This document shows positions 17,706 to 27,245 of a stretch of DNA of 64,000 nt, one piece after another (within the stretch, counting starts at the first letter, position 1; every line of letters begins with the position of its first letter). The notes under the pieces were generated by a model, which was given only the letters and a program-made list of their open reading frames with translations, made no database searches and was not told the origin of the DNA. The position numbers and the translations under genes were made by a program. The stretch covers positions 62,001 through 126,000 of the forward strand of contig NZ_NFLF01000004.1 of NCBI RefSeq assembly GCF_002160765.1, read 5' to 3'. Source of the DNA: Lachnoclostridium sp. An138 (GTDB taxonomy: Bacteria; Bacillota; Clostridia; Lachnospirales; Lachnospiraceae).

Positions 17706-17780
17706 ATGTCTGTCCTTCCTTTCCGGCATCAACTGCCACTTACAGCCCTTATAGCGCAGCAGGGGGCTTACGGCAGCCTC

Positions 17781-19700
17781 CTATGGCAGCACCACCGTAT
17801 CCGGCACCAGGTTCGGAATTCCCACATGCCAGAAGCAGTACAGGGAAAGGACGCAGGTGCATACAAGCACCGTTCGGAGCACCTTGTCTTCCCATACCCG
17901 GTCAACCCGGGATATCAGGTAGGCGATAAAGAACAGAATCGGCAGCAGGTACCGCCCCTGAGGCTGGAAGTCCACGAACCAGGAGTTGCCCACGATCAGC
18001 ACGTACTGGATAAAGCAGGTGAAAGCCACAGCCGCAATTTCCCAGCGGTAAATGGCTTTTTTCTGCTTCCAGAGGCGCTGAACCGTGCGTCCCAGCAGCA
18101 CAAGGTAAAGAATGCCCATAACCAGATAGTACCAGTCTGCTTCCCCAAAGGCATAGCTTCCGAAGAAGCCTGCGAAGGTGCGGAACAGATTCGTATGAAA
18201 ATCGTACTGGGTCAGCAGCTCTCCAAGGGAAATTCCCTTCTCAAAGAAACGCATGGAGTAGGCAGCTTCCATGGCCGGTGTGGAAGGCTTGTACCCATAC
18301 TCGGCCTTCTGCTCTGTCACATCCAGAATCACGCCAAGCTTATCGAAACCATAATAGGGGAAATCCGTAATCATATACCGGATGGCAAACAGTCCCAACG
18401 TAATCCCCGCCAGAATCAGATATTTACGGAACAAAGGTCCTCTTCCCTTCTTCTCCTGGAACAGCATCCGGATCAGCAGGATAAAGAACAGGAACATCAG
18501 CACCGTATAGAAGGTGGCCTTGGCCCAGAATATGTGCAGAAACAGGATGGAAAGCAGGGCATAATACAGGATATGCCGCCTTCGGAAGCTTTCCCTTAAG
18601 ACCCGGTTCAGCATACTGTCCTTCTCAATCAGCTCGTAGAGGCACAGGAATCCCATGAAAAAGTCCAGGGCGTCCGAGGTCGAATAGCTGAAGATGTACC
18701 ACACCTGGGGCGTCAGCAGAAATACGAACAGAAGCGCGTAATTTTTCCGTATGTTTTTTATGACGAGGCCTGCCATCATACCGAAAATAAGCAGGCTGAA
18801 CAGGCGGATCTGGACTGCTGCGTCTGAAAAGAACTGTCCGAGCTTGCCTGCGTAAAAATAAAACATGTTGAATTCGAAATGCCGGGAGGTGCCGTATACC
18901 GGATAACTGTCGTTGATGATATCACTGCGGATATCCGGCGGCATAAAATGCGTAAAGTAATAGAGGACCGCCGCTTTTACGTCATACTCGTCCGGATTCA
19001 GCCAGAAGGGACTGCGCAGAGCCGTGTAAACGACCATCAGCACAGCGCCCAGTACGCCGGCCAGAAACAGAAGGCAGGTAATTTTCACAAGCAGGGAGCC
19101 GTCCCGCACCTGAATCAGCACCCAGCGTACCAGCAGCGCCAGAAGCAGGATAAGAAGGCCGGATACGAGCCAGCCCAAAAGGAATACCGGGAGGTTTCCC
19201 TGTGTATAAAGATTCTGGAATTCTGCCGTGGGAAGAAGCTGCGGATCTTCTCCTGTGACAGAAAAGGTAAAGGTATCCGTGTCAGAGAAGGAAACCTGCT
19301 CATTTCCGGTGAAATATTCCTTCAGTTCTTCTCCTTCCAGAGAAATTACCACAATTCCGTTTTCCCGCACCGTCAGGCTGTCTACTGTCAGTTCCCCTCC
19401 ACTGTAAGCCTGATCCACCGGATCGATCCGCTTTAAGGAACAGTGGTTTCCATACTTTAAGTCCAGCCAGGAAATCCGGGCCACGCCGCTGTTGACCACG
19501 CGGCTTTTGGCATCGGAAGCGGACACATTTTCTCCGGGACCGGCAAAAACGGTCGTAATCACTTCTCCGGACGGATCTTCCGCGTAAGTCAGGGTAACCG
19601 TCGTATATACAGGAGTTACCAGAAGGCAGATGAGAAGCCAGAGCAAAGCGGCAGCTCCCGCCAGCACCCATTTTCGGTTTCTTATCGATTTCAGCATCAT
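17781..19700 (-). CDS. DUF2142 family polytopic membrane protein (GT-C-like)
   Basis: 639 aa. A first helix (residues about 12-31) precedes an extracellular beta-rich domain of about 140 residues (LTYAEDPSGE to LYTQGNLP), then about ten more helices. The loop motif NPDEYDV resembles the Asp/Glu-containing first loop of GT-C glycosyltransferases, in line with DUF2142 proteins being predicted lipid-linked sugar transferases. Target probably a cell-surface glycan; this is inference. GGAG precedes the ATG. azlD follows upstream in transcription, 28 nt away, but a functional link is not obvious. Confidence 0.75.
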   Translation of the reverse strand: MMLKSIRNRKWVLAGAAALLWLLICLLVTPVYTTVTLTYAEDPSGEVITTVFAGPGENVSASDAKSRVVNSGVARISWLDLKYGNHCSLKRIDPVDQAYSGGELTVDSLTVRENGIVVISLEGEELKEYFTGNEQVSFSDTDTFTFSVTGEDPQLLPTAEFQNLYTQGNLPVFLLGWLVSGLLILLLALLVRWVLIQVRDGSLLVKITCLLFLAGVLGAVLMVVYTALRSPFWLNPDEYDVKAAVLYYFTHFMPPDIRSDIINDSYPVYGTSRHFEFNMFYFYAGKLGQFFSDAAVQIRLFSLLIFGMMAGLVIKNIRKNYALLFVFLLTPQVWYIFSYSTSDALDFFMGFLCLYELIEKDSMLNRVLRESFRRRHILYYALLSILFLHIFWAKATFYTVLMFLFFILLIRMLFQEKKGRGPLFRKYLILAGITLGLFAIRYMITDFPYYGFDKLGVILDVTEQKAEYGYKPSTPAMEAAYSMRFFEKGISLGELLTQYDFHTNLFRTFAGFFGSYAFGEADWYYLVMGILYLVLLGRTVQRLWKQKKAIYRWEIAAVAFTCFIQYVLIVGNSWFVDFQPQGRYLLPILFFIAYLISRVDRVWEDKVLRTVLVCTCVLSLYCFWHVGIPNLVPDTVVLP

Positions 19701-19728
19701 TTCATTTCTCCAAATCTGTTTTTACCGT

Positions 19729-20055
19729 TTAAAATACCACCTGCACCAGGAACATATAGCAGGCGGTTCCCGCGGCAATGCTTAAAAGCACATTCCGCTT
19801 CCAGACATGCAGCAGGGCTGTGACTGCCACAGACACGAATTCCGGAATTCCGTGGGAAGCAGAAAAAAGATCTGCTCCCTTCAGACAGTATACCACCAGA
19901 GTGGCCATAATCGCAGGCGGAAGAATCTGCCCCAGATACTCCACTGCTTTGGGCACCTGGCGCTTTCCGCCAAACAGCACAAAGGGAATCAGTCTGGTAA
20001 TCAGGGTGCAGACTGCCACAAGCAGAATAATGATCAGCGCCCGTTCCTTTGTCAT
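19729..20055 (-). CDS. azlD: AzlD family branched-chain amino acid export subunit
   Basis: 108 aa with four hydrophobic segments, and the family patterns TLITRLIPFVLF and QILPPAIMATLVVYCLKG. AzlD is the small partner of AzlC in branched-chain amino acid export across the cytoplasmic membrane. Its ATG overlaps the azlC stop by 4 nt, so both are co-translated. Confidence 0.9.
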   Translation of the reverse strand: MTKERALIIILLVAVCTLITRLIPFVLFGGKRQVPKAVEYLGQILPPAIMATLVVYCLKGADLFSASHGIPEFVSVAVTALLHVWKRNVLLSIAAGTACYMFLVQVVF

Positions 20056-20741
20056 GCTTCTTTCACCTCCTGCTCAAGTCTTCCCCTCAGCCCCATCAGG
20101 ACGCCTACCGTAATAATCAGGGACGGCAGGATGAAATTGTTTCCGCCAAAGATCAGGAGGCAGACGACGGCAGAAATAAGGCCGGCGACGGCAGGCAGAT
20201 GGGACTTTGCCTCACGCCACTGATCCACAAAGATGGTAACAAAAAGGGCCGTCATGGCAAAATCGATTCCCGTCATGTCGAAGGGCAGAACCTGCCCCAG
20301 AGCAGCTCCTGCCACGGAACCTGCGATCCAGTATATCTGATCAAACAGGGAGATCAGAAACATCGCTTTTTTCTCATCCACCCCCGCAGGCGTCTTTAAG
20401 GAACAGAGCAGGGAATAGGTCTCGTCAGTCAGGGAAAAGACCATATAGGGATAGGTCTTCATTTTTCGGAATTTTTCCACAAAGCTTAAGCCGTAAAAGG
20501 CATGGCGGCTGTTGATCAGAAGGGTCATCACCGCCACGGCCGGAAGGCTTGTCCCTCCGCCAAGGAAGCTGACCAGAACAAACTGAATGGAGCCTGCATA
20601 GACGATTGTGCTGGCAAGCAGCGCCCACCAGAAGCTGTAGCCCGCTTCCTGCAGCAAAAGTCCAAACGCAAGCCCCAGAAAAAGATATCCCAGCATCACC
20701 GGGATGGTTTTCAAAAACGCAAATCTGACTGTCTCTTTCAT
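20052..20741 (-). CDS. azlC: AzlC family branched-chain amino acid exporter
   Basis: About 229 aa with seven or so membrane helices. The pattern PVMLGYLFLGLAFGLLLQEAG followed by SIVYAGSIQFVL-type sequence (STIVYAGSIQFVLVSFLGGG) and LINSRHAFYGLSF is typical of AzlC. With AzlD it exports leucine-type amino acids or analogues. The ATG at 20741 has GAGAG upstream at proper distance; a TTG nine bases earlier would overlap that site. Confidence 0.92.
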   Translation of the reverse strand: MKETVRFAFLKTIPVMLGYLFLGLAFGLLLQEAGYSFWWALLASTIVYAGSIQFVLVSFLGGGTSLPAVAVMTLLINSRHAFYGLSFVEKFRKMKTYPYMVFSLTDETYSLLCSLKTPAGVDEKKAMFLISLFDQIYWIAGSVAGAALGQVLPFDMTGIDFAMTALFVTIFVDQWREAKSHLPAVAGLISAVVCLLIFGGNNFILPSLIITVGVLMGLRGRLEQEVKEA

Positions 20742-20768
20742 CTTGGGCAACTCTCACTTTACCATATT

Positions 20769-21110
20769 TTAGTCTTCTTCCGTCTGCGTGCTTTCATCTT
20801 CCTCCGGAACAGAGTCTTCCTCTGAATCAGACACCCAGATGGAATTTACGGCATTCGACCAGGCCTCCCGCAGCTCCATTTCATCTGTCATATCCCTCTC
20901 GATCTCCGCGTAAATCCGGCTGCTGTCCACCGTGCCGATGGACGCCTTGGTGTAATCGAGAATTACATAAGCCACAAAAAGGCAGATGCAGACATAAAGG
21001 CGGATACGGAAAAAAGCGCCGCCGGACGGCTCCTCCGTCTCAGGCGCCTGCCCCCGCTGTTCCAGAAGCATCTTCCGGTACTGTCCGCCCCGTCTTTCGT
21101 TTTTTGCCAT
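20769..21110 (-). CDS. Small single-span membrane protein with acidic tail
   Basis: 113 aa. A basic, polar N-terminus (MAKNERRGGQYRKMLLEQRG), one membrane helix (about residues 35-52) and an acidic C-terminal tail (SEEDSVPEEDESTQTEED). No family recognised. It lies between azlC and the his genes on the same strand, 27 nt from azlC, so it may be part of that transcript. Confidence 0.55.
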   Translation of the reverse strand: MAKNERRGGQYRKMLLEQRGQAPETEEPSGGAFFRIRLYVCICLFVAYVILDYTKASIGTVDSSRIYAEIERDMTDEMELREAWSNAVNSIWVSDSEEDSVPEEDESTQTEED

Positions 21111-21229
21111 AGCCGCACTTCCTCATTTCTGTCTTCCTTTCTTCTATCCTATGAGACAGGCGGAAAACATATGAAAAGGAAGTTTTCGCAGCAGGGGCCT
21201 TTAAATCCCCACTGCGCGTCTGCGCGGCG

Positions 21230-22321
21230 TCAGCGGTTGGCCAGCTCCGCCGTGATGTCCTCCCAGGTCACGCCCCGCTCCACCATCAGCACCATGGCAT
21301 GGTAAAGCAGATCGGACATTTCATACTTGATTTCCTCCGGGTCCGGATTTTTGGCCGCAATCACAAGCTCGGTAGCCTCTTCTCCCACTTTCTTCAGGAT
21401 TTTGTCGATGCCCTTGTCAAACAGATAGTTCGTATAAGAGCCTTCCTTCGGGTGTGCTTTCCGGTCTGCAATCACCTTATAGACATTTTCAAAGACCTTC
21501 AACGGATTCGTATTTTTGTACTCTGTCCTTGCGATCTCGTGGAAGAAGCAGGACTTATTTCCGGTATGGCAGGCCGCTCCGGTCTGAGACACCTTTGCCA
21601 GAATGGTGTCCAGATCGCAGTCTACAATCAGCTCCTTCACATACTGGAAATGGCCGCTGGTGAGACCTTTGACCCAGAGCTCCTGACGGCTCCGGCTCCA
21701 GTACGTCATCTTGCCCGTCTCAATGGTCTTCTGAAAAGCTTCTTCATTCATATAAGCCACCATCAGTACCTCGTCCGTCCGGTAATCCTGGACCACCACG
21801 GGCACCAGACCATCCGGTCCCAGCTTGAACTCGGACCACTCCATATTGCAGTTCAGCGGGTGCAGACGCTCTTCAAAGGGCTTCAGCTCATTGATATAGA
21901 TCAGTTCGCTCACATATTCCTCTACGAGGGCCGCCGGAGCGCTGACCACATCGGAGCTGTCCACAGAGGCCGCGATTTTCTCCTTTCCGAACCGCTTGGA
22001 AGCTTCCTCGGTCAGGTCAATGTTATCCTGTCTCGCGTAATTGAGGATCACCTTTTCACAGCCGGCATACAGATATTTCTTCACATCCTCCAGTCTGCGG
22101 ATACGTCCTCCGGCTTTTACCGGAACCTCTGCCGCCCGGCAGATTTCCTTTAACACTCCGATGGAAAGCTCGTGATCCTCATCCGCGTCGGACAGATCAA
22201 AGACCAGAATCTCGTCAGCTCCGTTGTCACTGTAATATCTGGCCAGGACCGCCGCGTCCCGTTCCTCTCCTTTTACCTTTCCGGCCATCAGCCGGATTAC
22301 CGCTGTGTTTTGTTCGCTCAT
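21230..22321 (-). CDS. hisIE: HisIE with an N-terminal HisF-like half-barrel
   Basis: 363 aa, much longer than the usual 200-220 aa of HisIE. Residues 160-265 are phosphoribosyl-AMP cyclohydrolase (zinc ligands in DCDLD and CHTGNKSC; also [13 protein letters not shown]), and 275-363 are phosphoribosyl-ATP pyrophosphatase ([15 protein letters not shown]). Residues 5-145 resemble the first half of a HisF/HisA barrel ([39 protein letters not shown]), but the catalytic Asp of HisF is absent. The front part may be structural or regulatory. It starts 1 nt after the hisB stop. It catalyses steps 2 and 3 of histidine synthesis. Confidence 0.9.
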   Translation of the reverse strand: MSEQNTAVIRLMAGKVKGEERDAAVLARYYSDNGADEILVFDLSDADEDHELSIGVLKEICRAAEVPVKAGGRIRRLEDVKKYLYAGCEKVILNYARQDNIDLTEEASKRFGKEKIAASVDSSDVVSAPAALVEEYVSELIYINELKPFEERLHPLNCNMEWSEFKLGPDGLVPVVVQDYRTDEVLMVAYMNEEAFQKTIETGKMTYWSRSRQELWVKGLTSGHFQYVKELIVDCDLDTILAKVSQTGAACHTGNKSCFFHEIARTEYKNTNPLKVFENVYKVIADRKAHPKEGSYTNYLFDKGIDKILKKVGEEATELVIAAKNPDPEEIKYEMSDLLYHAMVLMVERGVTWEDITAELANR

Positions 22322-22322
22322 A

Positions 22323-22910
22323 TCAAAGACTTCCTTTCGTTGACAATACGTCTGTTATCCTCGGGTCATGGGCTGCAGCCATATCAAGCGCCTTGGCGAA
22401 GGCCTTGAACATTCCCTCGATCATATGATGGCTGTTCCCGCCGGAAAGCATCTTAAAATGCAGGTTCATGGCCGCGCTGTAGGAAACGGCATAGAAAAAT
22501 TCCTTTACCATCTGGGTGTCCATCTCTCCCACCCGCTCTGTCGGGAATTCCACATCAGAAACATAATAAGGACGCCCTGACAGATCCAGGGAACAGAGCA
22601 CCAGAGACTCGTCCATGGGAAGAATACAGGTTCCGTAGCGCACGATTCCCTTCTTGTCTCCCACAGCTTTCCGGATAGCCTGTCCCAGTACAATTCCCGT
22701 ATCTTCTATGGTATGATGGCAGTCCACCTCCAGATCGCCCTTCACCTGACAGTTCAGATCAAAGAGTCCGTGGCGGGCAAAGCCGTTCAGCATATGATCG
22801 AAAAAGCCGATTCCTGTGGAAATCTCCGCCTTTCCGCTGCCGTCCAGATTCAGTCTGACTGCGATATCCGTCTCTTTTGTGGTTCTTGTAACCGCTGCGG
22901 TACGTTCCAT
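22323..22910 (-). CDS. hisB: Imidazoleglycerol-phosphate dehydratase
   Basis: 195 aa, the standard monofunctional bacterial HisB. Manganese-binding histidines are visible in [26 protein letters not shown] and [10 protein letters not shown]. It dehydrates imidazole glycerol phosphate to imidazole acetol phosphate. It lies 11 nt behind hisD and 1 nt before hisIE, in one transcript. Confidence 0.96.
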   Translation of the reverse strand: MERTAAVTRTTKETDIAVRLNLDGSGKAEISTGIGFFDHMLNGFARHGLFDLNCQVKGDLEVDCHHTIEDTGIVLGQAIRKAVGDKKGIVRYGTCILPMDESLVLCSLDLSGRPYYVSDVEFPTERVGEMDTQMVKEFFYAVSYSAAMNLHFKMLSGGNSHHMIEGMFKAFAKALDMAAAHDPRITDVLSTKGSL

Positions 22911-22921
22911 GTCATTCCTCC

Positions 22922-24223
22922 TTATTTTCCCTGATTTTCAAACCTTACCGCGATGGAATTGGCGTGGGCCGTCAGTCCCTCCGCCTTCGCGAAGGTCTCA
23001 ATATCCTCATGTACAGTCTCCAGGGCTTCCCTGGAATAATAGACAATGCTTGATTTCTTGATAAAATCGTCTACGCTTAAGGGCGAGAAGAACTTCGCCG
23101 TTCCGTTGGTGGGAAGCACATGGTTCGGTCCCGCGAAATAGTCGCCCAGGGGCTCGCTGGCATATTCGCCGATAAAGATAGCTCCCGCATTCCGGATCTT
23201 CGTCATCACCTGGAAGGGGTCCCGGGTGACAATCTCAAGATGCTCTGAAGCAATCTCATTGGCTGCTTTAACAGCCTCCTCCATACTGTCCGCAATCAGA
23301 ATATAGCCGTAATTTTCCAGGGATTTCTCCAGAATGGCCCGTCTGGAAAGCTTCTCCAGGAAGCCGTTGATCTCTGTCTGTACTTTCTCTGCCAGTTCCC
23401 TGCTGGTGGTCACAAGAATCGCAGAGGCCATCTCGTCATGCTCCGCCTGGCTTAGGAGATCCGCCGCCACATAGCGGGGATTGGCTGTCTCGTCGGCCAG
23501 CACCAGAATCTCGCTGGGACCGGCGATGGAATCGATGCTTACGAAACCATAGACCGCCTTTTTCGCCAGGGCCACATAGATATTTCCGGGGCCTACGATC
23601 TTGTCTACCTTCGGCACGCTTTCCGTTCCGTAAGCCAGCGCCGCGATGGCCTGGGCGCCGCCCACCTTGTAGATTTCATCCGCCCCGGCTTCGCAGGCCG
23701 CCACCAGCGTATTGGCGCAGACCTTTCCGTCCTTTCCGGGCGGGGTTGTCATGATGATCCGTTCCACTCCGGCCACCTTGGCCGGCACAATGTTCATCAG
23801 CACGGAAGACGGATAGACCGCCTTCCCGCCCGGGACATAGACGCCGCAGGACGCAAGGGCGCTGATTTTCTGGCCCAGAAGCGTGCCGTCCGGCTTACTG
23901 TCAAACCAGCTGTACCGTTTCTGTTTCTCATGGTAGCTGCGGATATTGACAAGAGCCTTCCGGATGACCTCCAGAAGCTCAGGGTCCACAAGGCGGTACG
24001 CCTCTTCGATCTCTTCTTTTGTGACGCGGATGCTTCCGGCGTCTATATGCACGCCGTCAAAACGCTCCGTATAGGAAAACAGCGCCTTGTCTCCATCCTT
24101 TTTCACATCCTCAATGATCGCGTTCACCCGATCCGCATACGCCCCGTAGTGGTTGGGGCTTCTTTTCAACAGCTCGTCCAGAAGGTTTTTCCGGCTGTTC
24201 TCATCCAGTGTGATAACTCTCAT
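22922..24223 (-). CDS. hisD: Histidinol dehydrogenase
   Basis: 433 aa, normal length. It oxidises histidinol to histidine in two NAD-dependent steps. The patterns VPGGKAVYPSSVLMN, ALAYGTESVPKVDKIVGPGN, SIDSIAGPSEILVLAD and SEHLEIVTRDP with GPNHVLPTNGTAKF contain the zinc-binding and catalytic Glu-His residues. Its start overlaps the stop of the acyltransferase gene by 4 nt (ATGA), so the two are coupled. Confidence 0.96.
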   Translation of the reverse strand: MRVITLDENSRKNLLDELLKRSPNHYGAYADRVNAIIEDVKKDGDKALFSYTERFDGVHIDAGSIRVTKEEIEEAYRLVDPELLEVIRKALVNIRSYHEKQKRYSWFDSKPDGTLLGQKISALASCGVYVPGGKAVYPSSVLMNIVPAKVAGVERIIMTTPPGKDGKVCANTLVAACEAGADEIYKVGGAQAIAALAYGTESVPKVDKIVGPGNIYVALAKKAVYGFVSIDSIAGPSEILVLADETANPRYVAADLLSQAEHDEMASAILVTTSRELAEKVQTEINGFLEKLSRRAILEKSLENYGYILIADSMEEAVKAANEIASEHLEIVTRDPFQVMTKIRNAGAIFIGEYASEPLGDYFAGPNHVLPTNGTAKFFSPLSVDDFIKKSSIVYYSREALETVHEDIETFAKAEGLTAHANSIAVRFENQGK

Positions 24224-25272
24224 GACTTCCTCCCAAGCAGATATCCGAAATATCGGTTAAAAATCCAGACAATCGGAATTTCAGCCACACAGACAAATAC
24301 GGCGGTTCCCAGATTGAACAGGGGCTGCGGCAGCGGAATCCGGTTGTCGATAAAAAACATTCCTAACGATACATAGTATACCACGAAAAACGCGGCGTGT
24401 GTACACATAATCACAAGTGAGTTTCTCCCCAGCCAGGACAGAATCCGGCTTTCCGGAAGAGCTCTCATCAGGCCGAGAAGACCGGTGCAGATCAGAAGGG
24501 CCGTCAGGTAATGAAGGGGCTCCACGTACAGATAATGAAGGTCAAAGACCGGGGACGCCAGAGCAAGCAGGCTGCCCGGAATCATGAGAAGTCCGAGAGC
24601 CAGACAGATAAGGCGTCCTTTTTCCTTCCGTCTTCCCGAAAAAAGCTTTTCCTCCAAAAGCCCCAGATACCAGCCCGCCAGCAGAAACGGCATGGCCAGA
24701 ATTCCCCGCAGAACCGTGATCAGCAGATCCATCCCGGCATAGCCTGCAAGCGTCAGGTTCATGGACACATACCGGTCCAGATGAAAGGCTACCGTAATAC
24801 CTAAAGCCAGCAGGGACAGAATAAGAACCGCTCCGTTCCTCAGTCCGGGCCGAAACCTTCTGTCCAACAGCAGAAACAGAGCTCCCGCGGTAAAATAGGC
24901 CGGCAGGAACCACAGAATATGAATCCCGTATCCGGTCGCAGCGTCCACATACTGCCTTGCCAGCTGGGAAGCCGTAAGATCCCCCGGATCAAAAAAGAGC
25001 CCAAAGGTATTCACAGCCAGAAGCATAATAGTAAAAGCGGCGTACGGAAGCAGGGTTCCCCTGGCTTTTCCCGCAAGCGCTGTAAAAAAAGGCTTTTTTT
25101 CGTTCCGCTTTGCATAGCTCAGGATGCCGCCTATCACAAAAAACAGCGGCATATGAAAGGAGGAAATCCATTTCAGGGTATCCTCCTGGATATATTCGAT
25201 ATGGCCCAGGACCACAAGAAAAATTCCCACGCCTTTTGCCATATCCAGATAAGTCAGTCGTTTCCGCGGCAT
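24220..25272 (-). CDS. Acyltransferase family membrane protein inside the his cluster
   Basis: 350 aa with about ten hydrophobic segments. The N-terminus RLTYLDMAKGVGIFLVVLGH and SFHMPLFFVIGGIL are hallmarks of acyltransferase family 3 / fucose 4-O-acetylase-like proteins, which O-acetylate surface sugars from the cytoplasmic side. Its place between hisZG and hisD with a 4-nt overlap to hisD is unexpected, since no link to histidine synthesis is known. The substrate cannot be read from the sequence. Confidence 0.85.
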   Translation of the reverse strand: MPRKRLTYLDMAKGVGIFLVVLGHIEYIQEDTLKWISSFHMPLFFVIGGILSYAKRNEKKPFFTALAGKARGTLLPYAAFTIMLLAVNTFGLFFDPGDLTASQLARQYVDAATGYGIHILWFLPAYFTAGALFLLLDRRFRPGLRNGAVLILSLLALGITVAFHLDRYVSMNLTLAGYAGMDLLITVLRGILAMPFLLAGWYLGLLEEKLFSGRRKEKGRLICLALGLLMIPGSLLALASPVFDLHYLYVEPLHYLTALLICTGLLGLMRALPESRILSWLGRNSLVIMCTHAAFFVVYYVSLGMFFIDNRIPLPQPLFNLGTAVFVCVAEIPIVWIFNRYFGYLLGRKS

Positions 25273-25345
25273 GAAATCCTCCTGTCAGTCGTTTTAGGGC
25301 ACAGTCGTTATACAAACATCCTGTATCTGGAAGAATCTGCGTCTG

Positions 25346-27001
25346 TCAGGAAAGCGCCGCCTTCAGAGCCTGAATCAGCTTTGTGATCCGCTCCGCTTCC
25401 ATCTTCATGCTCACCTGATTTACCACCATGCGCGCGGAAAGCGGCATGATCTCTTCCAACACCTCCAGGCCGTTCTCTCTTAAGGTAGAGCCTGTCTCCA
25501 CAATATCTACAATGACCTCGGAAAGTCCCACCAGCGGAGCCAGCTCGATGGAACCGTTCAGTTTGATAATCTCTACGGTCTGGTGCTTCTGATTATAAAA
25601 ATAATCCTTGGCAATATCCGGATACTTGGTCGCCACCCGGATCTGCTCCTGGTGGGCCAGCTTTTCCCGTGCGGAAGCCGGACCGCAGACACACATCCGG
25701 CACTTGCCAAAGCCCAGATCCAGCACTTCATACATCTTCCGCCCTTCTTCCACCAGCGTATCCTTTCCCACCACGCCGATATCAGCAGCGCCGTACTCCA
25801 CATAGGTCGGCACGTCCGGCCCTTTCGCAAGGAAAAATTTCAGCTTCAGCTCGTCGTTGACAAAGATCAGCTTCCGGCTGTCCGGATCTTTCATCTCTTC
25901 GCAGGTGATTCCCACCTGTTCCAGAAGCTCCAGGGTCTTTTTTGCCAGACGTCCCTTGGTCAGCGCGAAGGTCAGATACCGCGTCCCCTCTGGTCCCGCT
26001 GCCTCTTTCCGGATCTCGCTGCTGTTCAGCGCTCTCTGGAGCTGATCCACCACAATGGCAAAGCCGACCGCCGGAAGCTCCCGCCCGAAATGAGAAAGCA
26101 GAGTATCGTAGCGGCCTCCCTTGGCCACCGGTTCGCCATAGCCATAGGAATACGCCCGGAACACAATTCCGGTGTAGTAATTGTATTTGCTCAGCATACT
26201 CAGATCGAAGCTGATATATTTTTCAAACCCTTTTTCCTTCAGACCTCTGTAGATATCTTCCAGACGGCCGAGAGCCTTCAGCGCTTCCGGATTGTCTGTA
26301 AGGGCTCTGGCCTTCTCGAGGGCTTCCGCAGAACCGGAAAGCGTGGCCATTTCCAGAAAAGTCTCACGAAGTTTCGGAGAAAGCTCATAGTCCGCAAGCA
26401 GCTCCTCCGCCGCGAACCGGTTCTTGTCAGAAATAAGCCGGCGCAGGCTCTCTTCCGCTTCGCTTCCGATGCCCGCTTCCTTCAGAAGGGCCTTGAAAAA
26501 TTCCACCTGTCCCACGCTCACCTGAAATTCTTCCAGTCCCGCCGCCTTCAGGGCTTCCACAAGCACCGACAGAAGCTCCACATCCGCAGAGACGCTTTCC
26601 TCGCCCATGAGCTCCGCGCCAAGCTGGGTTGTCTCCTTGAGACGGCCCTGATATTTATCGTAGTTGATAAAAGTATTGCCCATATAGCAGAGACGGATCG
26701 GCGTCTCGTCATGGAAATATTTCGACACGGCACGGGCAATGGATGGCGTCATATCCGGGCGCAGCGCCAGCGTATTGCCTTCCTTGTCAAAGAATTTATA
26801 AAGCTCCCGGGAAGGGACGGTTCCCACTTCTCGGGAAAATACATCGAAGAACTCAAAAGTAGGCGTTTCAATGCCCTGGTAGCCGCGTTCCGCGAGGACA
26901 CGGTAGAGAAGCTGCTGCAGTTCAAACTTCTGCACAAACTCACTGCCGTAAATGTCCCTCACGCCCTCGGGCGTATGTAAGATCGGATTCTGGTTTTTCA
27001 T
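25346..27001 (-). CDS. hisZG: Fused ATP phosphoribosyltransferase: HisZ regulatory + HisG catalytic
   Basis: 551 aa. Residues 1-335 are HisZ, a histidyl-tRNA synthetase-like regulatory subunit ([38 protein letters not shown]). Residues 341-551 are the short-form HisG ([50 protein letters not shown]). These are normally two proteins forming a hetero-octamer; here a single frame joins them with a short linker. It catalyses the first, feedback-controlled step of histidine synthesis. AAAGGAG precedes the ATG, and a promoter lies 37-67 nt upstream. Confidence 0.93.
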   Translation of the reverse strand: MKNQNPILHTPEGVRDIYGSEFVQKFELQQLLYRVLAERGYQGIETPTFEFFDVFSREVGTVPSRELYKFFDKEGNTLALRPDMTPSIARAVSKYFHDETPIRLCYMGNTFINYDKYQGRLKETTQLGAELMGEESVSADVELLSVLVEALKAAGLEEFQVSVGQVEFFKALLKEAGIGSEAEESLRRLISDKNRFAAEELLADYELSPKLRETFLEMATLSGSAEALEKARALTDNPEALKALGRLEDIYRGLKEKGFEKYISFDLSMLSKYNYYTGIVFRAYSYGYGEPVAKGGRYDTLLSHFGRELPAVGFAIVVDQLQRALNSSEIRKEAAGPEGTRYLTFALTKGRLAKKTLELLEQVGITCEEMKDPDSRKLIFVNDELKLKFFLAKGPDVPTYVEYGAADIGVVGKDTLVEEGRKMYEVLDLGFGKCRMCVCGPASAREKLAHQEQIRVATKYPDIAKDYFYNQKHQTVEIIKLNGSIELAPLVGLSEVIVDIVETGSTLRENGLEVLEEIMPLSARMVVNQVSMKMEAERITKLIQALKAALS

Positions 27002-27037
27002 ATCGGTGAACGCTCCTTTAGCTGAAATCTATCCTGT

Positions 27038-27067
27038 ATTGTAACATATTCTGCCGGAAATGTGCAA
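27038..27067 (-). promoter_or_regulatory. Promoter of the his cluster
   Basis: Minus-strand TTGCAC (27067-27062), an 18-bp spacer and TACAAT (27043-27038). The leader is only about 30 nt, so there is no room for a T-box or his attenuator. Confidence 0.65.
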
Positions 27068-27157
27068 CGTGCAAAAGGGGACAGGCGGCGCGTCTTTTCC
27101 GCATCAATGACTTTTCACCAGCCTGTCTGTGTATCAAAATCGTATTCCAAAACACAA

Positions 27158-27204
27158 AAAATGACCACAAAGCCCCGCAAATCAGGGTTTCATGGTCATT
27201 TGGC
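27158..27204 (-). terminator. Intrinsic terminator behind recU
   Basis: On the minus strand AAATGACCA pairs with TGGTCATTT and is followed by a T-run (TTTTTTG). It lies between the recU stop and the his promoter and should separate the two transcripts. Confidence 0.8.
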
Positions 27205-27245
27205 TCTTCAGACACCATAAAACGCAAAAGCCTTGAACAGTTGCG

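Noticed and set aside
17121-18599. Plus-strand open frame across DUF3786 and the DUF2142 gene
   Set aside because: It spans two real minus-strand genes and the gap between them; no domain was seen.
25583-26980. Plus-strand open frame opposite hisZG
   Set aside because: Shadow of a well-supported fused his gene; composition typical of antisense frames.
27002-27245. Possible T-box or histidine attenuator before the his cluster
   Set aside because: The predicted start point is about 30 nt from the hisZG ATG, and the hairpin in this region belongs to the recU terminator.
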